Shown piece after piece: positions 44,553 through 52,588 of a stretch of 64,000 nucleotides of DNA. The notes below the pieces were generated by a model. That model saw only the letters and a list, made by a program, of their open reading frames with translations, made no database searches and was not told the DNA's origin. Numbering within the stretch: position 1 is the first letter of the stretch; every line of letters begins with the position of its first letter. The stretch spans positions 62,001 to 126,000 of the forward strand of contig CAZFHS010000006.1 in assembly GCA_964518955.1 (NCBI GenBank), given 5' to 3'. The stretch comes from JBDGYW01 sp964518955 (GTDB taxonomy: Bacteria; Gemmatimonadota; Gemmatimonadetes; Gemmatimonadales; GWC2-71-9). The translations under genes and the position numbers were made by a program.

Positions 44553-44843
44553 ATGCGATTCTATCATCGAACGTCACTTCCACCCGACGATGTGCTAGCA
44601 GAAGCCGAACGGTACTTCGAGTCCATCGGCACACTCGCCGAGAGTGAAGCGCGAGCCAGGATTTTCTCTGGCTCTTTGGGGCGAATCTCACTAGGTGTCC
44701 GACCCGAGGGAGGACACTACACCAGGGTCACCCTGGAGACGGATCAGCCTTGTCAGGGTGAAGCAGACAAGCTCGCCAAGGGGTTTTTCACGACGATCCA
44801 CCAGAAAGCGCACCCCGACCACTTGGCGCGCGGAGCACACTGA
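44553..44843 (+). CDS. Small uncharacterised protein in the copper operon
   Basis: A 96-residue, soluble alpha/beta protein, start ATG at 44553, six bases after copA, and one base from copZ. It has a helical N-terminus (PDDVLAEAERYFESIG), two beta strands (ARIFSGSLGRISLGVR and YTRVTLETDQP) and a helix. Only one Cys and several His near the C-terminus (IHQKAHPDHLARGAH). I do not recognise a family; position suggests copper homeostasis. Confidence 0.7.
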   Translation: MRFYHRTSLPPDDVLAEAERYFESIGTLAESEARARIFSGSLGRISLGVRPEGGHYTRVTLETDQPCQGEADKLAKGFFTTIHQKAHPDHLARGAH

Positions 44844-44844
44844 T

Positions 44845-45060
44845 ATGGCGAAGGTGAGTCTCAAAGTGACCGGCATGACCTGCGACCACTGCCGCGGACG
44901 GGTCGAGGACGCGACAAAAGCGGTGCCGGGAGTATACGGCGTTTACGTGGATTTGGCAGAAGGCTTTGCCGAGATTGACTTCGAAGACGGTAAGACAACT
45001 CCTGAGGCGCTCGTCGCAGTGGTGAAATCGGCCGGATACGAAGCCGAAATCACCAGCTAG
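44845..45060 (+). CDS. copZ: Copper chaperone CopZ-like HMA protein
   Basis: A 71-residue single HMA domain with KVTGMTCDHCRGRVEDATK (copper-binding CxxC) and a classic beta-alpha-beta-beta-alpha-beta length. The ATG at 44845 is one base after the previous stop. It delivers Cu+ to the N-terminal HMA of CopA. Followed 28 bases later by a strong hairpin. Confidence 0.93.
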   Translation: MAKVSLKVTGMTCDHCRGRVEDATKAVPGVYGVYVDLAEGFAEIDFEDGKTTPEALVAVVKSAGYEAEITS

Positions 45061-45077
45061 CGCGAACACAAGCTGAA

Positions 45078-45524
45078 CTAGGGGGTTACGGCGCTTGGCC
45101 ACCTAACCGACGTGGCCGGGCGCCGTTGTGTTGCTCCTGAAGCACTGATTGCGACCAGATGATTCCGGATCGCGGTGACCGCGGCATCAGTGCGGATGGC
45201 GAAACACCATGCATTGTTTCCCCAAACACGGTGTCCGGGGGGTATGGCTCCGGAGCGGCGTATCGCCGCCGAAGCTGGCCTCCGAATTGCGCAGATGATG
45301 CTGTCCCGAGCCAGGCCTGCAGGAGCTAGCACCAAGATGCGTATTTGAGATGGGGAGGCAGCTACGGTATCCACAGTCCATCCAGGAGCTGAGCATGCTT
45401 CGTTAATGGCGTGTTCGCAGAAACGTGCTGTGGCGGGTATCTTGAGCAACGCGCGGGTGCGATGTAGGTCGCAGATGACGTGGTACCACTGTTTCCGGGC
45501 TGATGGGTTCGCGTAGGGATTCAT
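45078..45524 (-). CDS. Uncharacterised protein, possibly Y1-transposase/RAYT-like fold
   Basis: A 148-residue basic frame starting at MNPYANPSARKQWYH. It has patterned helices and strands (LLKIPATARFCEHAINEAC, QIRILVLAPAGLARDSI, VWGNNAWCFAIRT) that recall the single-strand HUH (Y1) endonuclease fold, but no HUH motif or catalytic Tyr can be picked out. The start could be upstream (frame open to 45716). It is the only substantial frame on either strand in this 600-base stretch. The last 16 codons lie over the hairpin behind copZ. Real gene: likely but not certain. Confidence 0.5.
   Translation of the reverse strand: MNPYANPSARKQWYHVICDLHRTRALLKIPATARFCEHAINEACSAPGWTVDTVAASPSQIRILVLAPAGLARDSIICAIRRPASAAIRRSGAIPPGHRVWGNNAWCFAIRTDAAVTAIRNHLVAISASGATQRRPATSVRWPSAVTP
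45088..45126 (+). terminator. Strong hairpin after copZ
   Basis: ACGGCGCTTGGCCAC pairs with GTGGCCGGGCGCCGT over 15 base pairs (two G-U) with a nine-base loop. No T-run follows, so termination may be rho-linked or the hairpin may be a 3' stabiliser. It also encodes the C-terminus of the minus-strand frame. Confidence 0.55.
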
Positions 45525-45664
45525 GCCGGCAACGATGCTGCAACCGCGGCCGACGTGCATACCCAGAATCACGCGTCGTGTAGCAGAATAATCCGAACCG
45601 ATCAACGCGTGGCTTTCTACATTGGTCGGGAACAGGTAATTCCAAATTCCGACTGAGAATCCAA

Positions 45665-46501
45665 TTGGGAATCGATCTACACATTCATTCCGATGCGTCT
45701 GACGGAACGTGCCCACCTAGGGTCGTTGTCGAACGCGCAGCGGAGGTTGGCCTAGATACGATTGCGATCACCGATCACGATACTGTGGAGGGCTTCGAGA
45801 CCGCGGCATCGGTGGGCAGAGAGATTGGGGTGACGGTGGTTTCGGCCTGCGAGTTCAGCGTAGCTGCCTCTTGGGGTGAACTGCACCTCCTTGCGTATTT
45901 CCTGCCTCACAAGGATCCGCGGCTAGTCTCATTCATCGAACACCAACAGGTCATGCGCTCTCGCAGGGCGGAAGCGATAGTCGGGCGTCTAGCTGACGTA
46001 GGAGTCCATGTCGATTTGGAGGATGTGCTCGCGAATGCTAAAGGCGCGGCGGTCGGGCGCCCTCACGTAGCCCGTGCTCTCGTGGATAGTGGGGCTGCGA
46101 CGGACATCAACGATGCGTTCCGCAAATATCTCGCATCCAAGCGGCCCGCATTCGTGCCTAAGAAACTCCCAGAACTCCGGGACGTTACGGAACTGGTTCG
46201 GTCTCTGAACGGCGTCACGTCAGCGGCACACTTGCGCTCACGTGCGACCAGGACAACCTTGATCGGTCTCAAAGCGGCCGAGGTTGATGCGGTAGAGGTG
46301 CTGCATCCAGCGCATGTGGAAATAGTCGCAGAAAAAATTTCTGCCCTAGCCATCGAGGTAGGCCTACTCAGAACCGGTGGCTCTGATTGGCACGGTGAAG
46401 ATTCTCCCGAATACGAACGCGCTCTCCTCGGGGGGGTCGACATGCCAAGAGAGTGGTTGACGGAAATCGAAAACCTTCATGATGAACGCATGAAGGCATA
46501 G
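45665..46501 (+). CDS. PHP-domain phosphoesterase (RNase AM/nucleoside-bisphosphatase type)
   Basis: A 278-residue metal-dependent phosphoesterase. Motifs: DLHIHSDASDG (metal His), AITDHDTVEGF, CEFSV, RPHVARAL and GGSDWHGE near the C-terminus. This matches the YciV/TrpH type, which hydrolyses 3',5'-nucleoside bisphosphates and trims RNA 5' ends. The first codon is TTG at 45665; no ATG or GTG occurs before DLHIH. The next gene follows after 25 bases. Confidence 0.87.
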   Translation: MGIDLHIHSDASDGTCPPRVVVERAAEVGLDTIAITDHDTVEGFETAASVGREIGVTVVSACEFSVAASWGELHLLAYFLPHKDPRLVSFIEHQQVMRSRRAEAIVGRLADVGVHVDLEDVLANAKGAAVGRPHVARALVDSGAATDINDAFRKYLASKRPAFVPKKLPELRDVTELVRSLNGVTSAAHLRSRATRTTLIGLKAAEVDAVEVLHPAHVEIVAEKISALAIEVGLLRTGGSDWHGEDSPEYERALLGGVDMPREWLTEIENLHDERMKA

Positions 46502-46526
46502 GCAACTTTCGAAAAGGAGCGGGTCT

Positions 46527-47180
46527 GTGGCGCCTCAACCCAAAATCGTGTGTCTCACAAACGGAATGTTCATGGAGAACTGTTATCTGATTGGGTCTCC
46601 TGAAACATCTGAAGCTGCGCTCGTGGACCCCGGGGAAGAGGCTGGCATGTTCCTGCGGCGACTGGAACACGAAGAGTTGGAGTTGAAACAGATTTGGCTC
46701 ACGCATGGGCACGTGGATCATGTGGATGGTGTGCAGCAAGTCGTTCGAGAAACCGGAGCAGAGGTCTACCTTCATCCTGAAGATCGGATGCTCTACGACA
46801 ATTACGAGGCACAACGGGCCAAGTACGGGCTCAGTGTGGTTGATTCACCGCCACCGCCTGATCACGATCTCGGACATGGTAATGAGCTCAACGTTGGCGA
46901 CTTCACGTTCACGGTTCGTCATGTGCCGGGGCACAGCAAAGGTGGGGTGGCCTTCGTGGGCCACGGAGTGGTGTTTTCAGGCGATGCACTCTTCACCGGC
47001 TCGATCGGCCGAACCGATTTGCCGGGTGGGGATACGGACACGCTGCTGACCAGTATCCGCGAGCAGCTGCTGTCACTGCCCGACGATACGATTGTCTACC
47101 CAGGGCACGGGCCCGAGACTACGATCGGGACCGAACGCGATTCAAATCCATTTCTCTCTGGTGTATATGGCAGATTCTAA
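46527..47180 (+). CDS. MBL-fold metallohydrolase (glyoxalase II-like)
   Basis: A 217-residue metallo-beta-lactamase-fold protein with THGHVDHVDG (zinc pair), VPGHSKGGVAF, FSGDALFTGSIGRTD and VYPGHGPETTIG, so both metal sites are complete. It is shorter than GloB, lacking the C-terminal substrate domain, and belongs to the YcbL-like group of thioester or persulphide hydrolases. GTG start with AAAAGGAGCGG upstream. Its end overlaps the next gene by 14 bases, so it is coupled to the predicted selenoprotein. Confidence 0.88.
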   Translation: MAPQPKIVCLTNGMFMENCYLIGSPETSEAALVDPGEEAGMFLRRLEHEELELKQIWLTHGHVDHVDGVQQVVRETGAEVYLHPEDRMLYDNYEAQRAKYGLSVVDSPPPPDHDLGHGNELNVGDFTFTVRHVPGHSKGGVAFVGHGVVFSGDALFTGSIGRTDLPGGDTDTLLTSIREQLLSLPDDTIVYPGHGPETTIGTERDSNPFLSGVYGRF

Positions 47181-47739
47181 CAACGGTCCGCGCATTAGGC
47201 CGCGAGGGCCGGACGAAGTCGAGCCGCAGGTCAAGCGGATATTCGAGGCGTTTTTGAAGGAACGCGGAAACATTCCCAACATGTTCCGCACGGTTGGCGT
47301 GTTACCCAAGCATCTCACCAGCATGATCCAGCACTTTTCGAATGTGATGAACGAAGGAACAGTTCCTGTTCTCCTGAAGGAACTCATTTCGATTCGAGTG
47401 TCGTCGCTGAACGGGTGTCGCTACTGACTGGCCTCACACACCGCCTTGGCAAGGCGGCTGGGAGCGAAAGAGGAGTGGCTGACAATCCTACGCCGTGAAA
47501 CTCCTGAGGAAGACGCGGCAGGTGAGGGCTCAGAGGAGGGCCTCGAACCGGGTTGGATAGCGGCGCTCCGTTATGCGGAAGTGGTGAACGACAACGGTCA
47601 CCTGGTGAGCGACGAACTGTACGAGGCATTATCGACGCATTGGGACGAGGCCCAAATCATCGAGATTACTCTGGTGATAGGGCTCTTCGCCTACTTCAAC
47701 CGCGTCAACGACGCCCTGCGAGTAGATATAACGAAATAG
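47167..47739 (+). CDS. AhpD-like (carboxymuconolactone decarboxylase family) protein, predicted selenoprotein
   Basis: Read through the in-frame TGA at 47425-47427 this is a 190-residue AhpD-fold protein. The family's active site is Glu, then 12 residues on Cys, x, x, Cys, then His four residues later. Here it reads Glu72 (KELISIRV), Cys84, Arg, Tyr, U87, Leu-Ala-Ser-His91: all positions match, with TGA in place of the second Cys. Both halves are coding-like in one frame with no shift, and a hairpin follows at SECIS distance. It probably acts as a peroxidase or thiol reductase. The ATG at 47167 lies inside the end of the MBL gene. Alternatives are a nonsense mutation or sequencing error. Confidence 0.85.
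47425..47457 (+). promoter_or_regulatory. Sec-coding TGA and candidate bacterial SECIS hairpin
   Basis: TGA at 47425 is followed, 13 bases on, by CCGCCTT-GGC-AAGGCGG (47441-47457), a perfect seven-base-pair stem with a GGC loop. The loop starts 21 bases after the TGA. A guanine in the first two loop bases at about this distance is the hallmark of bSECIS elements bound by SelB. Confidence 0.75.
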
Positions 47740-47822
47740 GCGAGAGCGTTCCGCCACATGGAGCACTCCCGCCTAATCGGAACAACCGACCGCCCGTCCG
47801 CCCTACCGCCTGTCCGCCTTTG

Positions 47823-47907
<85 letters not shown>

Positions 47908-48008
47908 GGGAACTTCTAAGCCGCAGCCGAATATAGACGGCGTATAGAAGGACCGTCAAGGCTTCAGCTTGACCGGCCGGAAGTGGTTCTCTATCTTGGA
48001 CTTAGCTC

Positions 48009-48491
48009 GTGTCCAAGAATGCCAGGCCGGAGCCTTCTTCCGGTCACGTCGTGGCCCGGAACCGGAAGGCCCGCTTTGACTACCACATTGAAGAAACGTG
48101 GGAGGCAGGCTTGGTACTCACCGGAACGGAGATAAAATCGGTTAGAGCCGGGAAGGTGAGCCTCAAAGGAGCATACGGTGTCGTGCGAGGAACCGAGGTC
48201 TGGCTCGAGGGCCTCAACATCGCGCAATACGAATCCGGTGGTTACGTCAACCACGATCCTGAGCGCCGCCGAAAACTCCTCATGAACCGTCGCGAAGTAC
48301 AACGCCTCATTGGTGCGGTCGAACGTCGTGGACTCACCTTGGTTCCCCTGGACATTCATATCTCATCACGCGGTTGGGCAAAGGTGACTCTCGGCCTTGG
48401 CCGTGGTAAGAAACATCACGACAAGCGGGAAGATTTGAAACGCAAGGACGCTGATCGAGAGGCGAAACGAGCCATGGGGCGGCGCAGATGA
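48009..48491 (+). CDS. smpB: SsrA-binding protein SmpB
   Basis: A 160-residue SmpB with the expected motifs ARNRKARFDYHIEETWEAG, LTGTEIKSVRAG, and a basic C-terminal tail (KREDLKRKDADREAKRAMG) that enters the ribosomal decoding centre with tmRNA during rescue of stalled ribosomes. GTG start at 48009. The stop overlaps the amidase start as ATGA. The tmRNA gene is not in the window. Confidence 0.96.
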   Translation: MSKNARPEPSSGHVVARNRKARFDYHIEETWEAGLVLTGTEIKSVRAGKVSLKGAYGVVRGTEVWLEGLNIAQYESGGYVNHDPERRRKLLMNRREVQRLIGAVERRGLTLVPLDIHISSRGWAKVTLGLGRGKKHHDKREDLKRKDADREAKRAMGRRR

Positions 48492-49723
48492 TCGCCAAAG
48501 CACTTGCGTTGGCTTTCTGCCTTTGGTTTGGGGAGGGCGAATTCCCGATCCCCGCTCCCGCGTCGATCGTTGTGGCCACCGCACGCGGTCAGGCGGAGGT
48601 GCCGGTATCAGTCGAGCGAGGGCATCCTGCTCTACCTATTCCACAGTTGACCGCACTGTTACCGATTACTGCCGAGTCGAACGGAGAGTGGGCGACGGTC
48701 GAATTCGCGGAAATGCCGTTCAGGTTTCTCTTAAATGCTCCCGTCTACTCACACAGCGGTAGCGTGTTTCCTCTGGTGGGTGGTGCGTACTCCATGCGGG
48801 ATACGCTCTACGTCCCCCTGCAGTGGCTCACCAATGACATTCCACACTTTTTTCGTGAGGGCTTCCGCTACGATCCGTATGCAGCGCGTTTCGAGGACGC
48901 TCGTTTCGCTCCTGTTGTTTCCAATGGCACAACGGCGCCGCCTTCGGCAGAAGTGAGGCGTGCGGCGCCCGGCAGCGCAGCAGACCGGAACGGGTTTCGG
49001 ATCCAACACAGAGTGGTGGTTGATGCTGGACATGGCGGTGCAGATCCGGGCACCTTGGGTCGCTTCCTGCCCCGCGGTGTGAACGAGAAGCATGTGACGC
49101 TTGCAATAGCACGTCGACTCAGGGATCGACTCGAATCGAAGGGAGTCCATGTCCTGATGACTCGAGACAGCGATGTTCTCCCTAATCTGCGGGATCGTGC
49201 TCCCCTTTGCAGCGAAGATTGCGGCCTATTTGTCAGCATTCATGTGAACAGTCTGGATCCGAGCCCGGGATACGAAAACGTCAGCGGATTCGAGACCTAC
49301 TTTCTCGACGATGCACGCACCGCCGAGGCAGCGCGTGTTGCCGCAATCGAGAACGAAGCACTCAATTACGAGACGGGCTCTGCGCTTGAAGACGACGACC
49401 CGATCTCGTTCATATTCAAAGATCTCCACACCAACGAATACCTGCGGCAATCTGCTGAGCTAGCTGAAGAAATCCAAACTCACGGCGCACGGGTGCATCC
49501 AGGCGGAGGGCGACGTGTTTCTCAAGCGAGGTTTGCGGTCTTGGGTGCGGCCCGAAGGCCTGCTGTCCTGGTAGAAACTGGGTACAGCACAAACCGTCGC
49601 GATGGTGCGTTTCTCTCCTCAGCCACTGGTCAGCAGAGATTGGCGGAAGCGATTGCAGACGGGATCGTTTCGTACCTGAGGCATTATGAAGACAAGATTC
49701 TCACCGAGGGGGGCGGTGTGTGA
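48488..49723 (+). CDS. N-acetylmuramoyl-L-alanine amidase (Amidase_3)
   Basis: A 411-residue exported amidase: an N-terminal signal (IAKALALAFCLWFG), a beta-rich N-domain related to copper-amine-oxidase-like or AMIN folds, then Amidase_3 from about residue 170. Zinc ligands and catalysis are visible in VVDAGHGGADPG, GVNEKHVTL, FVSIHVNS and AVLVETGYSTN (catalytic Glu). It cleaves the amide between MurNAc and the stem peptide, usually in cell separation. Coupled to smpB and to the next lipoprotein. Confidence 0.92.
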   Translation: MIAKALALAFCLWFGEGEFPIPAPASIVVATARGQAEVPVSVERGHPALPIPQLTALLPITAESNGEWATVEFAEMPFRFLLNAPVYSHSGSVFPLVGGAYSMRDTLYVPLQWLTNDIPHFFREGFRYDPYAARFEDARFAPVVSNGTTAPPSAEVRRAAPGSAADRNGFRIQHRVVVDAGHGGADPGTLGRFLPRGVNEKHVTLAIARRLRDRLESKGVHVLMTRDSDVLPNLRDRAPLCSEDCGLFVSIHVNSLDPSPGYENVSGFETYFLDDARTAEAARVAAIENEALNYETGSALEDDDPISFIFKDLHTNEYLRQSAELAEEIQTHGARVHPGGGRRVSQARFAVLGAARRPAVLVETGYSTNRRDGAFLSSATGQQRLAEAIADGIVSYLRHYEDKILTEGGGV

Positions 49724-51084
49724 TGCCGGGGCGGCTGTTCGCTTTGCTGCTCCTTGGCGCAGCAACTGTCAGTGGCTGCGCCTATTTCAATGGCTTGTAC
49801 AATGCCAACCAGTTGATCAAGGATGCGAGGCGGGCAGAGAGAGAAGGGCGTATCGGGGAAGCACGTTCGCTTTGGTCTCGCGCGGCAGTGAAGGCGGAAT
49901 CGGTCGCCGTCAGATACGACCAGAGCAAGTATCACGACGACGCCTTGGTGTTACAGGGAATGGCGCTCTGGGCCGCGGGACAGTGTAGGAACGCCGCCGC
50001 ACCCCTTCAGGCGGCTATCGAAATCAGTGATGATCCAGCCTTGGTGGAGAGGGCCCACTTCTTTCTCGGCCGCTGCGAGTACGAAGATGGGCAGATGGGC
50101 CCCGCCATATCCTCTTTCTCGCGGACCCTTCCTTCGGATGACACGCTCCTCGCATCGGGTGCGCACCTTTGGAGAGGGCGGGCCTACGAGGCGACGGGTC
50201 AACACTACCTGGCGATTGCCGATTTCCGTGCTTCATCGCTGGTTGATGCCGCATTCGATCTTGCGGTCGCGTACGCACGCCTCGATTTACCAGCTGACGC
50301 GGAGGACGTGTTGCGATGGCGCGTTGATGGAGATTTTGAGCCCGATCTTTGGACCGCAACGCTCGACTCTGTCGGCGATTTCCTCCCCGATCTTTCCGCG
50401 ACGGTCACAGAGCTGCTTCTGGAGCGTTTGGACCTAGACGATGCGGAGAGCGGTGACCTGCTGCTTCGTGATGGCGAAATGTGGGTAGCGTGGGAAGAAG
50501 GTGAGCAAGCCGCCACGAGATTTTGGCGCGTTTTGGACGTGGCCCCGGGTACTCCAGCAGGCCGCATGGCCCGGTTCCGGTTGACGGTGGCTGAGGTCAG
50601 AAACACGCGTCAACTGGATCGTATGTCGGACTGGTCGGATACCTTGTCCACGGTTGCCGAGTTCTTTGGCACTTCCCGGCCATCGATATCGGAAATTGCG
50701 GCTGCGGTAGAGATGGCGTCTCTGAGTCTCCAAACCCCTGATTTGGACGTCGGTGCGCCTTACGATTGGCAGATGCAGAATCCTGATCTCGAGGTTTTCT
50801 TGGCGGCTGAAGAATTGCGCGACGTTGCCGACGCTCCTTTGATCGCGGCTTCGCTTTTCCAGGAGTTGGTGGACAGGTACCCGCAATCCGTAGTCGCACC
50901 CAAGGCTCTGCTGGCCGCTGCCGCCCTCGACCCAACTCGCGCAGACAGCCTCACGACCGAAGCGCGGCGATTATACCCGCAATCTCCGTATACGATGGTG
51001 CTTCGGGGTGTGGCTCTCGATGCATATGCTGCCATCGAAGATTCTCTCCGGACCTTGATTCTTGCCAGACGAGGTGCAATTTGA
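49723..51084 (+). CDS. TPR-rich envelope lipoprotein
   Basis: A 453-residue lipoprotein (signal LLLLGAATVSGC). The mature part is helical with TPR-like pairs (ADQLIKDARRAEREGRIGEA-type and ALWAAGQCRNAAAPLQAAIE). The ATG at 49723 overlaps the amidase stop (TGATG). It resembles the BamD/YbgF-like scaffolds that organise outer-membrane assembly or division, but no exact family is clear. Coupling suggests cooperation with the amidase. Confidence 0.75.
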   Translation: MPGRLFALLLLGAATVSGCAYFNGLYNANQLIKDARRAEREGRIGEARSLWSRAAVKAESVAVRYDQSKYHDDALVLQGMALWAAGQCRNAAAPLQAAIEISDDPALVERAHFFLGRCEYEDGQMGPAISSFSRTLPSDDTLLASGAHLWRGRAYEATGQHYLAIADFRASSLVDAAFDLAVAYARLDLPADAEDVLRWRVDGDFEPDLWTATLDSVGDFLPDLSATVTELLLERLDLDDAESGDLLLRDGEMWVAWEEGEQAATRFWRVLDVAPGTPAGRMARFRLTVAEVRNTRQLDRMSDWSDTLSTVAEFFGTSRPSISEIAAAVEMASLSLQTPDLDVGAPYDWQMQNPDLEVFLAAEELRDVADAPLIAASLFQELVDRYPQSVVAPKALLAAAALDPTRADSLTTEARRLYPQSPYTMVLRGVALDAYAAIEDSLRTLILARRGAI

Positions 51085-51141
51085 GAGGGCTCGGATCTTA
51101 GAGGTCTGACCATATCCACTCAGCCGGCCCTTTTTTGCGCC
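51085..51141 (+). terminator. Possible terminator after the lipoprotein
   Basis: AGGGC-CGG and CCG-GCCCT can pair across a long loop, followed by six T (51131-51136). The fold is imperfect, but the T-run placement fits. Confidence 0.4.
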
Positions 51142-51174
51142 CGAAGTGTATATAGATACTGAACGAAATCTGAG

Positions 51175-51624
51175 GTGAAATTGTCGATTGAGTTCGGAAA
51201 AATCGGATACTTCGCAGCAGTGCTGGTCGTGTTTGGACTTGGGCTTACGTCGCCAGCCTTTGCTCAGGATGAGCGGCTGGCGGAAGCAGTCCAGGTGGCT
51301 CAAGACGCGTGGCTACGCCATGACGTGAGGGCGTTGGTTTCGAGCAGCGACACCGTGCGGCTTCACATCCCGGAGCTGCCACCATCCGCTTCACTCCGTC
51401 CCGGACAGGCATCCCGCCTGCTGGACAGATATCTCTCCCCGACCGAGGAAATCTCGTTCGAGCTCCTGAACGTGCGCGAGTTGGCAGAAGACCACGCATA
51501 CGCCGAGGTGCACCGCACATTTGTTGTGAAAGGCACTGTTGAGGAGCGTGAGGAGACTGTGTTTTTGGGCTTCAGGTTGATCCGGGGCAACTGGAGCCTC
51601 CGCGAAGTCCGAGTGACACCGTAA
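51175..51624 (+). CDS. Secreted protein of unknown function (DUF4783-like fold)
   Basis: A 149-residue protein with a signal peptide ending at SPAFAQ. The mature domain (about 120 residues) has the helix-strand pattern of small NTF2/DUF4783-like secreted proteins (VQVAQDAWLRHDVRALVSSS, then LDRYLSP, then YAEVHRTFVVKG). GTG start with CTGAGG upstream. It lies just before the ribosomal operon and is probably independent of it. Confidence 0.65.
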   Translation: MKLSIEFGKIGYFAAVLVVFGLGLTSPAFAQDERLAEAVQVAQDAWLRHDVRALVSSSDTVRLHIPELPPSASLRPGQASRLLDRYLSPTEEISFELLNVRELAEDHAYAEVHRTFVVKGTVEEREETVFLGFRLIRGNWSLREVRVTP

Positions 51625-51693
51625 ATACTGCCTTGCGCGGCATTTACGCCCCACCTATATTTCGAGGCTCTTACATTCTGACGGAGTAGTCCC

Positions 51694-51810
51694 TTGAAGG
51701 TTCGCTCAAGCGTTAAGCCGATATGCGAGCACTGCAAGATTGTGCGTCGTAAAGGTGTGACCAGAATCATTTGCAAGCGGAATCCGAAGCACAAGCAGAG
51801 GCAGGGATAA
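51694..51810 (+). CDS. rpmJ: 50S ribosomal protein L36
   Basis: A 38-residue zinc-type L36: MKVRSSVKPICEHCK, then IICKRNPKHKQRQG, with Cys11, Cys14, Cys27 and His32 as zinc ligands. It begins with TTG at 51694, which is uncommon for rpmJ, and it is too short for ordinary ORF calling. The S13 gene follows three bases after the stop. Confidence 0.97.
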   Translation: MKVRSSVKPICEHCKIVRRKGVTRIICKRNPKHKQRQG

Positions 51811-51813
51811 CGC

Positions 51814-52194
51814 ATGGCTCGTATTGCAGGTGTCGATTTACCGAGAGGTAAGCGCGTCGAAGTCGCGCTGACATATATCTATGGCGTAGGACAATCCACG
51901 TCGCGCCATATTCTGGAGCTCACGGCCGTAAATCCCGACACGCGTGTCCTCGATCTTTCGGACGCAGAGGTAGCTCGTCTGCGCCAGGCGATCGAACGGA
52001 ACGTCAAGGTGGAGGGAGCCCTGCGGACCGAAGTCGCGATGAACGTAAAGCGGCTCATGGATATCGGAAGCTATAGAGGCACTCGGCACCGCCGTAATCT
52101 ACCGGTGCGAGGTCAACGGACGCATACGAACGCCCGGACGAAGAAGGGACCGAGGCGCCCCATAGCCGGGAAGAAGAAAGCGGTGAAGAAGTAG
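51814..52194 (+). CDS. rpsM: 30S ribosomal protein S13
   Basis: A 126-residue S13: ARIAGVDLPRGKRVEVALTY at the N-terminus, RGTRHRRNLPVRGQRTHTNA and a basic tail KKGPRRPIAGKKKAVKK. Second gene of the alpha-type operon L36-S13-S11-S4-RpoA-L17. Confidence 0.98.
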   Translation: MARIAGVDLPRGKRVEVALTYIYGVGQSTSRHILELTAVNPDTRVLDLSDAEVARLRQAIERNVKVEGALRTEVAMNVKRLMDIGSYRGTRHRRNLPVRGQRTHTNARTKKGPRRPIAGKKKAVKK

Positions 52195-52197
52195 ATT

Positions 52198-52587
52198 ATG
52201 GCCCAAGTACGAGGTACCACCAAGCGGTCGAAGAAGGTAGTGGAGTCCGAGGGTATCGCTCATATCACCGCTACGTTCAACAATACGCTCATCACAATTA
52301 CCGACCTCAAAGGGAACACCGTGGTTTGGGGTTCCGCTGGCAAGTCGGGTTTCAAAGGCTCCAAGAAATCGACATCGTTCGCGGCGACGGTTGCTGCGGA
52401 AAACTGTGCTCGTGAGGCGCTGAACATGGGCGTGCGGAAAGTGCACGTGCGGGTTCAGGGTCCTGGAGCTGGCCGCGAGTCTGCGATTCAGGCAATGGCT
52501 TCGGCGGGACTTCAGGTTGCATCAATTCGCGATGTTACGCCGATACCGCACAATGGGTGTCGTCCGCCAAAGAAGAGGCGGGTGTAA
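52198..52587 (+). CDS. rpsK: 30S ribosomal protein S11
   Basis: A 129-residue S11: GIAHITATFNNTLITITD, SAGKSGFKGSKKSTSFAA and the conserved C-terminus ASIRDVTPIPHNGCRPPKKRRV-like ending. Three bases after S13. Confidence 0.98.
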   Translation: MAQVRGTTKRSKKVVESEGIAHITATFNNTLITITDLKGNTVVWGSAGKSGFKGSKKSTSFAATVAAENCAREALNMGVRKVHVRVQGPGAGRESAIQAMASAGLQVASIRDVTPIPHNGCRPPKKRRV

Positions 52588-52588
52588 C

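Noticed and set aside
47092..47427. Separate short gene ending at the TGA
   Set aside because: It ends exactly at the second active-site Cys of the AhpD motif, and the same frame goes on with family-like sequence; better read as one gene with Sec.
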